From Rhodoferax sp. (GTDB lineage: Bacteria > Pseudomonadota > Gammaproteobacteria > Burkholderiales > Burkholderiaceae_C), in the NCBI GenBank assembly GCA_024236015.1, contig JACKLK010000012.1:1-64000 (forward strand): a DNA stretch of 64,000 bases, in the 5' to 3' direction. The translations under genes were made by a program, and so were the position numbers. This document shows, in pieces, positions 62,720 through 64,000 of this stretch. The notes under the pieces are model-generated. The model had not been told where the DNA came from, did not search any database, and saw only the letters and a program-made list of their open reading frames with translations. The stretch's first letter is position 1, and every line of letters begins with the position of its first letter.

Positions 62720-63970
62720 ATGCGCTCCGAAACCATGCGTCAACGGGTCATCCTGGGCACCAAGTTGTTCGAGACCGTCGCACGCGGCGTGTTCGTGCTG
62801 AGCTGCACCTACCGCCTGCCGCTGGTGGACGCTGGCCAGTTCGGCCTGGGCGTCACGCTGATCGGCCTGGCCGCCTTTCTGCTGGGCTACGAACGCCAGA
62901 TCGACGTGCAGCGGGCTGTCGCCGGGCATGAAGCCGCGGTGATCCGGCAACGGCTGTCCGACACCTTGCGTTTTTTCGCGGCCCATTTCACCTGGCTGCT
63001 GCCGCTGCTGGCGTTGACCTTGTGGCAGGGCTTTGGCTGGAACCCGATACAGGTGGGGCTTGCTGTCGTGATCATCGTGTCCGAGCACGTGTCCAATCAG
63101 TCCTACCAGGCCACGCTGGTCAGCCCGCGCAACTATCCGCTGCAGGCGGTGGCGGCGTTGCGCCATGGCGTGCTGGCAACAGGCGCCTTGCTGCTGACCG
63201 TCATCGACCCCGGCAACTTCACGATCGACCGCATCCTGTGGTGGTGGGCATCCGTGTCGCTGCTGTCACTGCCGCTGGCCAGTTGGGTCTGGCTCGTACG
63301 GCTGCGGTTGCGAGAGGGCCCTGGTGCGCCAGCCGGCCACGGCACGCCGCCGCGACAGGGCATCGGGCAGCAATACCGCGCGTCCCGGCTGCACTTCATG
63401 GTCGGCGTGGTGGCGGTTGCCGCCTTGCAGGCCGACCGGGTCGTCGTCGGTGCCGCGCTGGAGCCAGGGGACATCGGCATCTATTTCCGCAACGTGATGC
63501 TGGCCGGCCTGGCCTTGCAGGTGTTCAGCATCGTGTCGTTCGGGCGCGTCGCGCCGACCGTGTACGCGATGGCACGCAACCAGGACATGGACGGGGTGCG
63601 GCGCCGGGTGCTGCGAGAATACGCAGGGTTCGCGCTGGCGACACTGGTGCTGATGAGCCTGGCCCTGACGGCCAACACGCTGCTGGGTTATCCGGCAAGC
63701 CAGCTGGGTGTCAGCGGCGTATTCCTGTCCGTGCTGATGCTCGGCGTGCTGTTGCGGGCGGCGGCCGACTATACCGGGCTGCTGCTGCTGGCAGGCGGGG
63801 CGGACCGCGCCGTGTTCCGGAACCAGCTCATGGCGGTGCTGGTCGGGGTCGCCCTGCTGATGTTGCTGGCGTACCGATTCGGCCTGCCCGGCGCCATTGC
63901 CGGCGCCTTGCCGACCTCGCTGGCCTATCTGGGCCTGAACTCCCTGGCGCTGCGCAAGCGCGCCACCTGA
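62720..63970 (+). CDS. probable Wzx-like polysaccharide flippase / membrane protein
   Basis: 416 residues with about 11-12 membrane segments, from residues 14-30 on; GQFGLGVTLIGLAAFLLG resembles the second-helix region of oligosaccharide flippases. A polar loop is near residue 205. The gene follows the SDR by 15 bp. Wzx proteins move lipid-linked repeat units across the inner membrane. Similarity is at the level of topology and composition. Confidence 0.75.
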   Translation: MRSETMRQRVILGTKLFETVARGVFVLSCTYRLPLVDAGQFGLGVTLIGLAAFLLGYERQIDVQRAVAGHEAAVIRQRLSDTLRFFAAHFTWLLPLLALTLWQGFGWNPIQVGLAVVIIVSEHVSNQSYQATLVSPRNYPLQAVAALRHGVLATGALLLTVIDPGNFTIDRILWWWASVSLLSLPLASWVWLVRLRLREGPGAPAGHGTPPRQGIGQQYRASRLHFMVGVVAVAALQADRVVVGAALEPGDIGIYFRNVMLAGLALQVFSIVSFGRVAPTVYAMARNQDMDGVRRRVLREYAGFALATLVLMSLALTANTLLGYPASQLGVSGVFLSVLMLGVLLRAAADYTGLLLLAGGADRAVFRNQLMAVLVGVALLMLLAYRFGLPGAIAGALPTSLAYLGLNSLALRKRAT

Positions 63971-64000
63971 CGAATCGAACGCCGTGGATCGACCAGACAC

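Overview
The window is about 68% G+C, with short gaps, many ATGA overlaps, Bug-type (tripartite tricarboxylate transporter, TTT) periplasmic receptors, slmA next to argB, and an H-NS protein ending in the GETWSGRG-type DNA-binding tail. Together these point to a betaproteobacterium of the order Burkholderiales. The genus cannot be fixed from the sequence alone. No rRNA, tRNA or CRISPR array is visible.

Region 1 (28-5619) is a minus-strand fatty-acid beta-oxidation operon. It reads tetR, acyl-CoA dehydrogenase, DUF2147 protein, then a bifunctional hydroxyacyl-CoA dehydrogenase/enoyl-CoA hydratase. A 32-bp palindrome sits directly before tetR. Region 2 (5767-8426) is a NitT/TauT/SsuABC-type ABC importer with a 63-bp tandem repeat between permease and ATPase.

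Region 3 (8665-21140) looks like a pathway for sulfated sugar acids. On the minus strand: Bug receptor, sulfatase, two short-chain dehydrogenases, FAH-family hydrolase. Divergently on the plus strand: a FadR-type GntR regulator, a UxaA/GarD-type dehydratase and a lactate/malate-type dehydrogenase. A second Bug-sulfatase pair with a divergent LysR follows. A matching 26-bp palindrome lies at two promoters of this region.

Region 4 (21284-29440) looks acquired or rearranged. It holds a membrane-anchored Mrr-like nuclease, a solitary protein of about 2019 residues combining a PD-(D/E)xK-like N-terminus with a STAND-type NTPase and a very long helical-repeat C-terminus (a candidate Avs-like defence protein), a possible mobile-element remnant, and a truncated tctA permease.

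Region 5 (29598-47483) is accessory metabolism: a cytochrome c lipoprotein, a secreted metallo-hydrolase, several LysR regulators, a VOC protein, an NAD-dependent epimerase-like protein, a lipoprotein and a LuxR regulator. It ends with two more Bug modules. One pairs Bug with a sulfatase. The other pairs Bug with a split UxaA-type dehydratase. The two have paralogous LysR regulators and a matching 55-bp promoter block.

Region 6 (47511-64000) starts with the housekeeping genes slmA and argB and continues into a surface-polysaccharide cluster. On the minus strand: hns, O-antigen ligase, a WbpM/CapD-type dehydratase. On the plus strand: a Wzz-like protein, gmd, an RmlC-like epimerase, a glycosyltransferase, a CMP-sugar synthetase, a WbpG/PseA-type amidotransferase with its own HisH and HisF, an acetyltransferase, a class III aminotransferase, an SDR and a flippase-like protein. 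This set suggests O-antigen carrying an amidated or aminated sugar.
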